From NCBI GenBank assembly GCA_040757775.1, contig JBFLWQ010000013.1, positions 1 to 64,000 of the forward strand: a stretch of DNA of 64,000 bases, read 5' to 3'. This document shows, one piece after another, positions 44,298-53,128 of the stretch. The position numbers and the translations under genes were made by a program. This DNA comes from Thermodesulfobacteriota bacterium (GTDB lineage: Bacteria; Desulfobacterota; UBA8473). How positions within the stretch are numbered: the stretch's first letter is position 1; every line of letters starts with the position of its first letter. Under the pieces are notes generated by a model. That model was not told the DNA's origin, did not search any database, and saw nothing but the letters and a program-made list of their open reading frames with translations.

Positions 44298-44861
44298 ATG
44301 TCGATTTATTTGGTTATAGTGATCGCTTTAGCTTTCATTTCTGTCCTGATCACCGTGTTACCTCAGTTTTCCGCATGTCGGAGGCAAAAGGCGGAGTTTG
44401 TGAGCTATTTCTTAACTCTGTCCGCCACGCTTGTGGGTGTTTTTTTTGCAATCTATTTCGCCGACTTACAAAAAAACGCGTATGAACGGAAACGGGTAGA
44501 ACAAGTCGTTCTGTCCGGCGAACGAGAAGCTAGAGATGTTAGAAAAAAGGCAACGTTGTTGCTCGCCACGTTAGAATATCTCGGTTCGAGTCAAGCCTAT
44601 GCCGATAGAAAGATGAAAGTTGAAGACTTTATTGCTTTGCCCCAATTTATTTTTGCGACAATGAACGATCAGGGATTTATGAAGCAGATCTCAGACCAAG
44701 GTTTTTCCTATCTGAAGAGCGAACTACACACACTTAAGAGGCTCTACGACAAAATTCAGCAGAACAATCTCCGCGGAGGCAAAACTTTTAAGAAAACGAT
44801 TAAGAACATCGAGACCTTCTGCGTTAGGTTGGCATGCATAGAGGAGCTATTAAAGTTATGA
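44298..44861 (+). CDS. Membrane-anchored hypothetical protein
   Basis: I do not recognise this protein of about 187 residues. It has two N-terminal hydrophobic segments (about residues 4-24 and 36-57) followed by a charged helical region (QKNAYERKRVEQVVLSGERE, ARDVRKKATLLLATLEYL) that is probably cytoplasmic. Part of the soluble region could form coiled coil. TGGAGGA lies at 44287-44293, favouring the ATG at 44298 over a TTG three bases upstream. A small reading frame follows five bases after its stop. Membrane topology of this type is seen in some defence-associated genes, but no effector motif is present. Confidence 0.65.
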   Translation: MSIYLVIVIALAFISVLITVLPQFSACRRQKAEFVSYFLTLSATLVGVFFAIYFADLQKNAYERKRVEQVVLSGEREARDVRKKATLLLATLEYLGSSQAYADRKMKVEDFIALPQFIFATMNDQGFMKQISDQGFSYLKSELHTLKRLYDKIQQNNLRGGKTFKKTIKNIETFCVRLACIEELLKL

Positions 44862-44865
44862 GCGG

Positions 44866-45063
44866 ATGGTCCTTTCAGGTGAGATTAAACGAGATGAGAT
44901 CACGCACTATCAAAAACTATTTTTAGCCGAAATGCTAGGAATTAACCCTAATCCACCTGTGCCAGATCGCTACAGTAAAGGATACATTAGTTACTTCCAC
45001 GTGTGGAAAAACGAGCTAGCGTTAATGAGGGAGTCATTGCGTGCAAAGAAACTGAGTCAATAA
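44866..45063 (+). CDS. Small hypothetical protein
   Basis: This 65-residue frame (SGEIKRDEITHYQKLFL, GINPNPPVPDRYSKG, WKNELALMRESLRAKK) follows the membrane protein gene by five bases. It is rich in charged residues and looks like a plausible protein, but I recognise no family. There is no clear ribosome site, so it may depend on translation of the upstream gene. From 45064 to 45299 I see no gene. Confidence 0.4.
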   Translation: MVLSGEIKRDEITHYQKLFLAEMLGINPNPPVPDRYSKGYISYFHVWKNELALMRESLRAKKLSQ

Positions 45064-45299
45064 AACGATAGGGGGCCAAGTCTCCGTTTGACTCTTTTGC
45101 GTTTTGGTTTTAAAAAATAGGGGCATTGTCCCTTATAATGTTGCCTAACCCTTATAAGGTCTCCCCTTGTCAAGAGAAAAAAGGACCTTGCTCGGAAAAC
45201 TAATTCTCTGACAAAGGGGTTTTTATGCAGACTCGTTATACCTTTGGATGCTGCATCTACCATCTCTAGCATAATTATATTTGTTAAATTAAGGATGAC

Positions 45300-45719
45300 A
45301 TGGCAGTGCTAAAAATCTCCCAGAATGCTTCCATCCCTGATGATGAGATTGAACTTTCGGCAATACGGGCACAGGGGACCGGAGGACAGAATGTTAATAA
45401 AGTATCTTCGGCAATTCATCTGCGCTTTGATATCAATGCGTCCTCTCTATCCGATTTCTATAAGCAACGTCTGTTAAACCTTCGAGACCAGCGTATCAGC
45501 AAAGACGGTGTAATTGTTATCAAGGCCCAGAAATTTCGTACTCAGGAAAAAAATCGGGAAGATGCCCTTGAGCGTTTGCAGAAATTAATCAAAGGTGTGG
45601 CAGTTACACAGAAAGTCAGAAAGCCGACCAGAGCAACTATAGGCTCCCAGGAAAGGCGGCTTGACAGTAAGTCTCGAAGAAGTAAGACAAAGGCACTGCG
45701 AGACAGGGTTTCGGAGTAA
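45300..45719 (+). CDS. arfB: Peptidyl-tRNA hydrolase ArfB (YaeJ/ICT1 family)
   Basis: This 139-residue protein has the catalytic GGQ in RAQGTGGQNVNKVSSAIHL and a basic C-terminal tail (TIGSQERRLDSKSRRSK) that enters the mRNA channel of stalled ribosomes. It lacks the codon-recognition domain of release factors, as expected. It rescues non-stop ribosomes. An AAGGATG site precedes the ATG. Confidence 0.95.
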   Translation: MAVLKISQNASIPDDEIELSAIRAQGTGGQNVNKVSSAIHLRFDINASSLSDFYKQRLLNLRDQRISKDGVIVIKAQKFRTQEKNREDALERLQKLIKGVAVTQKVRKPTRATIGSQERRLDSKSRRSKTKALRDRVSE

Positions 45720-45793
45720 GGGAAATACATGGGGACGTTGTCCAAAATCATCACTTAACAGAGCACCTGCCAAAAAAAGAAATCATACTGAAT

Positions 45794-46411
45794 ATGAATA
45801 GATTATGGAATAGAGCATTACTGCTAGCAGCAATATCTGTCTGTTATAACATTTTAGAAGGGTTGGTATCCGTTTATTTCGGGTATACTGATGAGACATT
45901 GTCTTTGTTTGGATTTGGTCTGGATTCGTTTGTCGAGTTAATTTCTGGAGTTGGTGTATGGCATATGATTATTCGGGTTAGAAATAACAATAATCAAAAG
46001 GATTCATTTGAGAAAACAGCGTTAAGAATCACCGGAGTTTCATTTTACACTTTAACTTTCGGATTATTTGTGACAGCCATTTACAATATCTACAGTAATA
46101 GTAAGCCAATAACAACTGTTTGGGGTATTATAATTTCATTATTATCTGTTCTAACAATGATTTTTTTGACGAGGGCAAAATTGAGCATAGGCAAAAAGCT
46201 AAATTCAAATGCAATTATTGCTGATGCCAACTGTACAAAAACATGTGTCTATCTTTCAATAGTTCTATTACTGTCCAGTGTATTATATGAAATATTCAGA
46301 ATCGGATATATAGATTCGATTGGTGCATTGGGAATAGCCTATTATGCTTTTAAAGAAGGAAGAGAATCATTGGAAAAATCAAAGGGAAAAGTCTGCACTT
46401 GTTGTGAATAG
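45794..46411 (+). CDS. Cation diffusion facilitator-like membrane protein
   Basis: This 205-residue protein has about five to six membrane segments. The region SLFGFGLDSFVELISGVGVW resembles TM2 of CDF cation transporters with a metal-binding Asp, and ADANCTKTCVYLSIVLL resembles TM5, where DxxxD/HxxxD is normally found. Here Cys residues take part, with a further CTCC at the C-terminus. The cytoplasmic CDF C-terminal domain is missing. It could export a soft metal, but this is an inference. Confidence 0.7.
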   Translation: MNRLWNRALLLAAISVCYNILEGLVSVYFGYTDETLSLFGFGLDSFVELISGVGVWHMIIRVRNNNNQKDSFEKTALRITGVSFYTLTFGLFVTAIYNIYSNSKPITTVWGIIISLLSVLTMIFLTRAKLSIGKKLNSNAIIADANCTKTCVYLSIVLLLSSVLYEIFRIGYIDSIGALGIAYYAFKEGRESLEKSKGKVCTCCE

Positions 46412-46458
46412 ATTAAACCAACAGCAAGAAACCCAATAATTAACAAAGGGGGGTCACT

Positions 46459-47556
46459 ATGATAATAGGCATTCCGCGTGAAATCAAACAGGACGAATAC
46501 AGAGTGGCGATGCTGCCGGTAGGAGTTCAATTGCTGGTTCAGAACGGTCATACGGTACTGTTTCAGAAGGAAGCCGGACTGGGCAGCGGTTATGATGATA
46601 CTGCTTATTCTGCGGCCGGAGCCAGACTGATAGACACTGCTGACGACATCTTTTCCCGGGCGGAGATGATAGTGAAGGTAAAGGAACCGCAGCCGGAAGA
46701 AATTGAAAAGCTCAGGAAAGGACAAATTGTATTCTGCTTTTTCCATTTTGCCAGTTCCCGCAAACTCACTGAAGGATGTCTGAAGCAAGGAATTGCCGCT
46801 GTGGCGTATGAGACGCTGGCGGACGACCAGGGGTATCTGGCACTGCTTACGCCCATGAGTGAAGTTGCGGGCAAGATGTCAATCCAGGAGGGCGCCAAAT
46901 GCCTGGAGAAACCCATGATGGGCAGGGGAATACTGCTGGGCGGTGTAACTGGTGTAGAACCGGCAAAGGTGCTGATCATAGGAGGTGGTGTGGTCGGCTC
47001 GAATGCAGCACGTGTCGCTGCCGGACTGGGTGCAAACGTAGTAATCATGGATATTAATCTCATCCGGCTTCGCCATCTGGATGATGTCATGCCTCAAAAT
47101 GTCACAACAATTTACTGTGACCCTCACGCTGTTGAGCACCACGCAAGCGAAGCCGACCTCGTTATCGGAGCTGTGCTCATTCCCGGAGGGAAAACACCCT
47201 GTATTATCAACCGAAAGATTGTGAAAAGAATGAAGAAGGGCTCTGTTCTGGTTGACGTATCTATTGACCAGGGCGGATGCTGCGAGACAAGTCATCCCAC
47301 TACGCATTCCTCACCCATTTTCGTTCTTGACGGTGTAGTTCATTACTGTGTAACAAACATGCCCAGCGCAGTCGGCCGTACCAGTAGTCAGGCTCTCTGC
47401 AATGCTACTATCCCATACTGCATGGAACTTGCAGATCTCGGTCTTGATTCATTCATCGCAAAGAGCAAAGGACGGGCTGCCGCACTTAACATGCGTAATG
47501 GAAAGATTCTGTGTACTGCGGTTGCCAATGCATTCCCTGATATGTCCTGTCTATAG
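46459..47556 (+). CDS. ald: Alanine dehydrogenase
   Basis: This 365-residue enzyme interconverts L-alanine and pyruvate plus ammonia with NAD. It shows MIIGIPREIKQDEYRVA, VKVKEPQPEE with the substrate-binding Lys, the Rossmann motif IIGGGVVGSNAARVA, and VDVSIDQGGCCETSHPTTHS. Length is standard. An AAGGGGGG site precedes the ATG. It is apparently monocistronic. Confidence 0.97.
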   Translation: MIIGIPREIKQDEYRVAMLPVGVQLLVQNGHTVLFQKEAGLGSGYDDTAYSAAGARLIDTADDIFSRAEMIVKVKEPQPEEIEKLRKGQIVFCFFHFASSRKLTEGCLKQGIAAVAYETLADDQGYLALLTPMSEVAGKMSIQEGAKCLEKPMMGRGILLGGVTGVEPAKVLIIGGGVVGSNAARVAAGLGANVVIMDINLIRLRHLDDVMPQNVTTIYCDPHAVEHHASEADLVIGAVLIPGGKTPCIINRKIVKRMKKGSVLVDVSIDQGGCCETSHPTTHSSPIFVLDGVVHYCVTNMPSAVGRTSSQALCNATIPYCMELADLGLDSFIAKSKGRAAALNMRNGKILCTAVANAFPDMSCL

Positions 47557-47682
47557 ATACGACTTGCACCAAACCAGTATACACAGGCTCGTCACAACCT
47601 CACCAAGTGTGATAGACAACGTCACTCATGTGGTAAAGCACAGAAAACTATGTAATAACTTGTTGCCCACCAAAAAATTTAC

Positions 47683-47718
47683 TTGAAAAATTCTATTGGT
47701 ATGACATAATGTAATACC
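47683..47718 (+). promoter_or_regulatory. mazEF promoter and operator
   Basis: TTGAAA (47683-47688), a 16-base spacer and CATAAT (47705-47710). A 21-bp near-perfect palindrome, GGTATGACAT-A-ATGTAATACC (47698-47718, one mismatch), covers the -10 box. It suits repression by the RHH antitoxin and its toxin complex. Confidence 0.65.
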
Positions 47719-47732
47719 GGGGGTGAGAAAAT

Positions 47733-47975
47733 ATGAGCACAGCAAAGATAGCCATTACCATCAAGGAAGAGCTGTTAGACAAACTCGATCGTATGGTAAA
47801 TTCAAAAATATTTCCGAATCGTAGCAAGGCAATCCAAGAGGCTGTAGAGGAGAAATTGTCACGGATAAACCGTTCTCGTCTAGCAAGAGAGTGCGCGAAA
47901 TTGGACCCTGGGTTTGAAAAAGCACTTGCAGAAGAGGGATTCTCGCAGGAAATTGAAGAATGGCCAAAATACTGA
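47733..47975 (+). CDS. Ribbon-helix-helix antitoxin of a MazEF pair
   Basis: This 80-residue protein has an RHH DNA-binding N-terminus ([33 protein letters not shown]) and an acidic C-terminal tail that should bind the toxin. GGGGGTGAG precedes the ATG. It overlaps the toxin gene by 16 bases. Confidence 0.9.
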   Translation: MSTAKIAITIKEELLDKLDRMVNSKIFPNRSKAIQEAVEEKLSRINRSRLARECAKLDPGFEKALAEEGFSQEIEEWPKY

Positions 47976-48298
47976 GAGGTGAGATTTATTGGGCCAATCT
48001 TGACCCCGTCAAGGGGCGCGAACAAGCGGGCGAGCGCCCTGTATTGATTCTTAGTCAGGATGTTTTCAATGAACGTTCCGGCGTGGTTATCGCTGTTGCC
48101 CTGACAAGTCAGCCGCAGAAGGCTGGCTTTCCCCTTACGCTTGCGCTTTCCCACTCTGCCTTGCCTAAGCGCTCCTGGGTGAAAATAAGTCAAATTAGAA
48201 CCTTATCCCAGGAACGTCTGGGAAAAAGAATCACTAAAATTACACCAGAAGAAATTGATATCGTTATTGAGGGTCTTAATGAAATAATTGGTGGATAA
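47960..48298 (+). CDS. MazF/PemK-family endoribonuclease toxin
   Basis: This 112-residue toxin has the family opening [28 protein letters not shown], and [19 protein letters not shown]. The family cleaves single-stranded RNA at short motifs. All segments look intact. It is encoded with the RHH antitoxin, the NdoA-type arrangement. Confidence 0.95.
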   Translation: MAKILRGEIYWANLDPVKGREQAGERPVLILSQDVFNERSGVVIAVALTSQPQKAGFPLTLALSHSALPKRSWVKISQIRTLSQERLGKRITKITPEEIDIVIEGLNEIIGG

Positions 48299-48495
48299 CA
48301 ACGCAATACCTTCAGGCAAAAAGAGTCAAGAGGGACACGGGATAAAAAACCATTGACATATCGTTCAAGGAAGAGAATCTCCCCCTCCTCTTCTTTCTTA
48401 ACATAGTCCGTTCTGGATTGAGATATTAAACAGAACCAGAAACAACTGAACATAATTATTGACATTTTCTGATTCCATGGTATTAAATATCATAT

Positions 48496-49929
48496 ATGTC
48501 CCAACATCCCCTTGAACACATCTTTCATCCATGTTCTATCGCTGTAATAGGAGCTTCTGAAGATCCCCGCTCTTTGGGGTACCATTTCGTACGACATCTC
48601 CTGGATTACAGTTATCGTGGCAAGATATATCCGGTAAACCCCAAACTGGAGAAAGTTTTTAACCTTGAAACCTATCCTGATCTCAAATATGTCCCTGGTT
48701 CAGTCGACTACGTAATATGCTGTATCTCTGCTTCGAAGGTAGTAGACCTTCTTTTGGAATGCCCCAATCATGGCGTTAAGGTTGTTCACCTTTTTACCGG
48801 ACGGTTGAGTGAAACAGGTCGTCCGGAGGCACTTAAAATTGAGCAGCAGATCCTAAAACAGGCAAAAGAGTTCAACATTCGTCTCTTAGGTCCTAATTGC
48901 GTTGGAATATACTATCCAAAAGAGGGAATCTCTTTTGGGTATGACTTTCCTAAAGAGCCTGGTCCCGTAGGTGCATTTTTTCAAAGTGGGGGCTCCGCTA
49001 CTGAGTTTGTTCGTTACGCTTCTCTCAGGGGGATACGATTCAGCAAAGTCATTAGTTATGGAAACGCCCTGGACCTGAACGAGACTGATTTCCTGGGGTA
49101 TTTTTCAGAAGATCAGGAAACTAAAATAATCGTGAGCTATATTGAAGGGATAAAAGACGGCAGGAGATTCCTCGATACTTTGTGCCATGCAAGCCGACTA
49201 AAACCTGTTATTATTCTTAAGGGAGGACGGAGCAATGCCGGGAACAGGGCAGCTGCTTCTCATACGGCAGCTCTGGCTGGTTCCTTAAATCTTTGGGAAA
49301 CAGCTATAAAGCAGGCAGGTTCCATACAGGCGGAATCCCTTGATGAAATGATTGATCTGGCAATCTCCTTTTCGTTCCTTCCCCCGATTTCCGGAAGAAG
49401 GGTCGGGATAGCAGGAGGAGGGGGCGGAAAAAGTGTGCTTTCTGCTGATGAATGGGAGGAAGAAGGATTCAATGTTGTGCCTTTGCCTGATGGAATCAGG
49501 AATAAACTAAAAGACAGGGCGCCGGATATATGGGATTGGATAGGAAATCCCGCCGATCGATCGATGATGGAGGGCAGTCAAATCTCTACCGGAAATATAT
49601 TAAAAATGATGCTAAAAGAAATTGATTTCGATTTTCTCATCGCCAATGTGACCGACGATGCCCCTTTTGAAAAAGAGAGATGGACTGCTACCCTCAGAGA
49701 GGAGATCAGCGATTTTATCGAGATAGGCAAAAAGGGGGGGAAACCGCTGGTAGCAGTTTTGCGTACCGGTGATTTAGCCATAAATCATTTTGAGGACTGG
49801 CGCTGGAAGTTCGTTGCTGAACAACGGGGACGTCTTATTGACGCCCGGCTCCCGGTTTTTTCTTCCTTTGGCCGGGCTGCCAAAGCAATGAGACACCTTG
49901 TGGAATACTACCAAAAATCCGTCTTCTGA
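48496..49929 (+). CDS. CoA-binding protein, NDP-forming acyl-CoA synthetase alpha-subunit-like
   Basis: This 477-residue paralogue of the protein at 6996-8369 has a Rossmann domain SIAVIGASEDPRSLGYHFV, LLGPNCVGIYYP, GPVGAFFQSGGSATE, and the phospho-His segment SHTAALAGS. No ATP-grasp subunit is adjacent. It heads a compact rightward group with a Cys-rich small protein, an unknown protein and an aminotransferase, which could be one operon. Confidence 0.85.
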   Translation: MSQHPLEHIFHPCSIAVIGASEDPRSLGYHFVRHLLDYSYRGKIYPVNPKLEKVFNLETYPDLKYVPGSVDYVICCISASKVVDLLLECPNHGVKVVHLFTGRLSETGRPEALKIEQQILKQAKEFNIRLLGPNCVGIYYPKEGISFGYDFPKEPGPVGAFFQSGGSATEFVRYASLRGIRFSKVISYGNALDLNETDFLGYFSEDQETKIIVSYIEGIKDGRRFLDTLCHASRLKPVIILKGGRSNAGNRAAASHTAALAGSLNLWETAIKQAGSIQAESLDEMIDLAISFSFLPPISGRRVGIAGGGGGKSVLSADEWEEEGFNVVPLPDGIRNKLKDRAPDIWDWIGNPADRSMMEGSQISTGNILKMMLKEIDFDFLIANVTDDAPFEKERWTATLREEISDFIEIGKKGGKPLVAVLRTGDLAINHFEDWRWKFVAEQRGRLIDARLPVFSSFGRAAKAMRHLVEYYQKSVF

Positions 49930-49935
49930 TTTCCT

Positions 49936-50220
49936 ATGATTCTATGCCATTTTTGCAAAAGTCAATTAAAAATAATTGACTCTATAGGGAGAGAGGATTT
50001 TTGCCATAATTGCAGAAGTGACCTTCATTGCTGCTTAAATTGCAGGTTCTACGATGAGTATGCCCATAACAAATGCATAGAACCTCAGAGTGAATATGTC
50101 TCTGACCGGGAAAAGGCGAATTTTTGTGAGTATTTCCTTTTTAAGGACTTAAATGGTGAGCATATAAAGGATAAGGAGGTTGAGGAAGCCAGGAGAAGAC
50201 TGGAAGAGATGTTTAAATAG
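49936..50220 (+). CDS. Cysteine-rich small zinc-binding-like protein
   Basis: This 94-residue protein has paired knuckles CHFC, CHNC and CCLNC plus two further Cys in the first 70 residues, then an acidic/basic helical tail (EVEEARRRLEEMFK). I do not recognise a named family. Zinc-ribbon binding is a fair inference from the spacing. It starts seven bases after the CoA-binding gene, suggesting cotranscription. Confidence 0.75.
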   Translation: MILCHFCKSQLKIIDSIGREDFCHNCRSDLHCCLNCRFYDEYAHNKCIEPQSEYVSDREKANFCEYFLFKDLNGEHIKDKEVEEARRRLEEMFK

Positions 50221-50276
50221 AAAGGGGAAGAAGGATAGTTTAAACACAAAATTAATAGCAAAAGGAGGTAAATGTA

Positions 50277-50696
50277 ATGGTAGATGTTGAGAAGGTTACT
50301 GGTAATGATGTGCGGGATATTATGATGAAGAAGCCGGAAATACTGGAGAGGCTCATTGGTATAACCATAGATAGGGATACACTAAAAAATGAACACTGGA
50401 TAGATGTCCATCCCGGTCGCCAAAAACTGGACTTTTGCTTCCAGGATACTGAAGGAAAACACTATGTGGTTAAAGTAGCCTTTAAAGAAAGGCCCCTTTC
50501 GGCTGTGAGGCACCCAAATATATGGCAGAAGAGGTGGGCTGAGATTAACAAGTTAGGCATGGAACAGGTTGTTCCAATTTTAATAATAGATGAGGAGACG
50601 GTAAATGCTGACCCGAGGAGCAAAAGAGATTTTGCTGGCTATGCTCATATAAGGATCATACAGTATAAGATAGCTGATATAGTAAAAGAGATTTAA
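50277..50696 (+). CDS. Hypothetical protein, possible restriction-endonuclease-like fold
   Basis: This 139-residue protein has the segment KLDFCFQDTEGKHYVVKVAF, reminiscent of PD-(D/E)XK core strands (hydrophobic-Asp then a strand ending in charged residues), but the second acidic residue is not clear. I therefore call it hypothetical. AGGAGG precedes the ATG. It lies between the Cys-rich protein and the aminotransferase gene. Confidence 0.7.
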   Translation: MVDVEKVTGNDVRDIMMKKPEILERLIGITIDRDTLKNEHWIDVHPGRQKLDFCFQDTEGKHYVVKVAFKERPLSAVRHPNIWQKRWAEINKLGMEQVVPILIIDEETVNADPRSKRDFAGYAHIRIIQYKIADIVKEI

Positions 50697-50726
50697 GCAC
50701 AAAAACCAACAGAAGGTATGCTAAAA

Positions 50727-51899
50727 ATGGAAGAGTTTCAAAGGATTAAGAGGCTGCCCCCCTATGTCTTTAAGATAGTTGATGACCTGAAGCTGGAAGC
50801 CAGAAGAAGGGGGGAAGATATCATCGATTTGGGGATGGGAAACCCTGATCTGGCAACCCCAAAGCCCATTATTGATAAGCTGACAGAGGCCGTCTCCAAT
50901 CCGAGGAATCATCGTTACTCAGCTTCCAGAGGTATCTACAAATTGAGACTGGCTATTACTGACTGGTACAAAAGGAATTACAATATTGATATTGACCCTG
51001 AAAGCGAAGCTATAGTCACTATAGGGGCAAAAGAGGGGCTTTCTCATATGGTGCTGGCTACAATCGGACCCGGGGATGTCGTTTTTGTGCCGAATCCGAC
51101 CTATCCTATTCATTCCTATTCGGTAGTCATAGCCGGCGGTGACTTACGAAGTATACCAGTCAACGAAAACAGGGATTTTTTCGAAGATCTGCTAATTGCC
51201 ACTAAACAAACATGGCCACAGCCAACAATGCTGATAATCTCCTTTCCCCACAACCCTACAACAGCCGTAGTGGACATAGAGTTTTTTAAAAAGATAGTAG
51301 ACTTCGCCAGAGAACACCGCATTATGGTAATCCACGATCTGGCTTATGCTGATCTTGTATTTGATGGTTATAAGGCCCCCAGTTTCCTGGAAATACCCGG
51401 AGCTAAGGACGTCGGCGTAGAATTCTTCAGTCTTTCTAAGAGTTACAATATGCCTGGCTGGCGAGTGGGTTTTGCAGTAGGTAACAGGAAAATGATAGGG
51501 GCTTTAGCCAGAATTAAAAGCTATCTTGACTACGGGGTCTTTCAACCCATCCAGATTGCATCTATAATAGCCCTGAATAATTGCCAGGATTATGTAAAAG
51601 AAATAACCGAGACGTATAGAAGCCGCAGGGATGTCTTAATAGACGGCCTGTGCAGGATAGGATGGAACATAGAAAAACCAAAAGGGACAATGTTTGTGTG
51701 GGCCAGGATTCCCGACGAGTTTAAGAAGATGAATTCGCTGGAATTTTCAAAGCTCTTACTGAAAGAGGCCAGGGTAGCCGTCTCTCCAGGCGTGGGGTTC
51801 GGGGAATACGGAGATGACCATATTAGATTTGCATTGGTGGAAAACGAACACAGGACAAGGCAGGCTGTCAGGGGTATAAGGAATGCTCTGTCTCTCTAA
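50727..51899 (+). CDS. Aminotransferase class I/II (alanine-type)
   Basis: This fold-type I PLP enzyme of about 390 residues has [29 protein letters not shown], the PLP Lys in [15 protein letters not shown], and the C-terminal Arg in [13 protein letters not shown]. It resembles the AlaC/AlaA-type subgroup transferring amino groups between alanine or aspartate and 2-oxoglutarate. The ATG at 50727 gives better spacing to AGAAGG than the ATG at 50718. Confidence 0.9.
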   Translation: MEEFQRIKRLPPYVFKIVDDLKLEARRRGEDIIDLGMGNPDLATPKPIIDKLTEAVSNPRNHRYSASRGIYKLRLAITDWYKRNYNIDIDPESEAIVTIGAKEGLSHMVLATIGPGDVVFVPNPTYPIHSYSVVIAGGDLRSIPVNENRDFFEDLLIATKQTWPQPTMLIISFPHNPTTAVVDIEFFKKIVDFAREHRIMVIHDLAYADLVFDGYKAPSFLEIPGAKDVGVEFFSLSKSYNMPGWRVGFAVGNRKMIGALARIKSYLDYGVFQPIQIASIIALNNCQDYVKEITETYRSRRDVLIDGLCRIGWNIEKPKGTMFVWARIPDEFKKMNSLEFSKLLLKEARVAVSPGVGFGEYGDDHIRFALVENEHRTRQAVRGIRNALSL

Positions 51900-51928
51900 G
51901 ATTCTCCCTGTCTTGTTTTAGATTCAGA

Positions 51929-52954
51929 TCATCTATTCGGCTCGACAATCACCTTGATAGACTCTTTAGCATCGGCGACAAGTTGAAAGCCCAAACCTGT
52001 CTCTTCCAGACTTAACCGGTGGGTAATCAGCTCACGGACGGAGAGACGACGAGCACGGATCATCTCTATTGCTATTTCGATGTCCGAAGGGCTGCCCCCG
52101 TATGAATGCATCAGGGTTATCCCTTTGCGCCAAAAATCATTAACCGGTAGAGGAAGATCAGCACCCGATTCTGTAGGAGCGAAGAACAAAATAGTCCCCC
52201 CTCTGTCTACACACTGTAATGCCTGGGTAAAGGCAGGAAATGCCCCGGTACAAACAATTACAATATCGGCTAATCTCCCTTCATTGACCTGCTGGAGACA
52301 GACAGGTACATCTTTCCTGGCATCTATTGTGATGTCTGCACCGAATTGTTGTGCTGCCTTTAAACGATACTCATTAACATCCGTAGCAATCACCCGTGAA
52401 GCCCCGATTGCGCGTGCCAGCGCCACATGAAGCAGCCCGGAAATACCACTGCCGATAACGAGCACACTATGCCCCGGTTGTATGTGCGCCAATCTCTGCC
52501 CACGCAGAATGCATGCCAGTGGTTCGATAAACGTCCCTTCCTCAAAGGAAACCTCATCCGGGAGCAAAAACACACCACGGTCTACATTGATTGCCGGGAC
52601 ACGTACATACTCGGCAAGACCTCCGGGATCAAAATTCGTGTTATGTAAGGTCTCACATACAGTATGGTAACCTCTCAGGCAATAGCGGCATGTATTACAA
52701 GGGACATGATGGGAGACAAAAACCCTGTCACCGGTTTTGTACCTCTTCACATCCTTTCCAACCGCAACGATCTCTCCAGCGATTTCGTGGCCAAGAACCA
52801 GGGGGGCCTTTTTAATCCGATACCATTCCATTACGTCACTGCCACAGATACCGCTGGCAAAAACTTTAACTAATAGCTCATCAGCGCCGATCTGCGGGAT
52901 TGGAATCTCTTCCAGCCGAATGTCCCTATTGTTGTAGTACATTGCGACACGCAT
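51929..52954 (-). CDS. Zinc-dependent alcohol dehydrogenase (MDR)
   Basis: This 341-residue medium-chain dehydrogenase has the catalytic-zinc region SGICGSDVMEWYR, GHEIAGEIVAVG, a structural zinc set (CNTCRYCLRGYHTVC), and the cofactor motif VIGSGISGLLHVA. It is similar to threonine, sorbitol or glutathione-independent dehydrogenases. The substrate is unknown. It lies upstream of the dispersed repeat copy 2. Confidence 0.9.
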   Translation of the reverse strand: MRVAMYYNNRDIRLEEIPIPQIGADELLVKVFASGICGSDVMEWYRIKKAPLVLGHEIAGEIVAVGKDVKRYKTGDRVFVSHHVPCNTCRYCLRGYHTVCETLHNTNFDPGGLAEYVRVPAINVDRGVFLLPDEVSFEEGTFIEPLACILRGQRLAHIQPGHSVLVIGSGISGLLHVALARAIGASRVIATDVNEYRLKAAQQFGADITIDARKDVPVCLQQVNEGRLADIVIVCTGAFPAFTQALQCVDRGGTILFFAPTESGADLPLPVNDFWRKGITLMHSYGGSPSDIEIAIEMIRARRLSVRELITHRLSLEETGLGFQLVADAKESIKVIVEPNR

Positions 52955-52971
52955 AGTGCCTTACCAATTTT

Positions 52972-53120
52972 GACGGTTTCGTAAAAAGTCCATCTGCGGC
53001 GTTGCGCTGCATCCTTCGTCGTTACAGCGTAACTATAAGTACGCTTCACTCCTTATGATTTGCGCGCCTTGCATCTAGAGCTTTTTACTGTGCCGTCTGA
53101 TTTTTGACTTCTTACGGCCT
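52972..53120. repeat. Dispersed repeat element, copy 2
   Basis: This copy is in the same orientation as 18871-19018, with the long identical blocks CGTAAAAAGTCCATCTGCGG, CGTTGCGCTGCATCCTTCGT and TTTGCGCGCCTTGCATCT. It differs mainly around 53019-53055. It sits between the alcohol dehydrogenase and aldolase genes and has no coding content. Confidence 0.85.
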
Positions 53121-53128
53121 CATCAATC

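Noticed and set aside
44859-45063. Possible selenocysteine readthrough of the TGA ending the membrane protein into the next frame
   Set aside because: The downstream frame is not in phase with the TGA, and no SECIS-like hairpin was evident just after it.
45057-45272. Minus-strand 71-codon open frame
   Set aside because: No ribosome site, no family features, and it overlaps the end of a plus-strand frame. Probably chance.
50277-50696. Active restriction endonuclease
   Set aside because: The PD-(D/E)XK pattern is incomplete and no methyltransferase is nearby.
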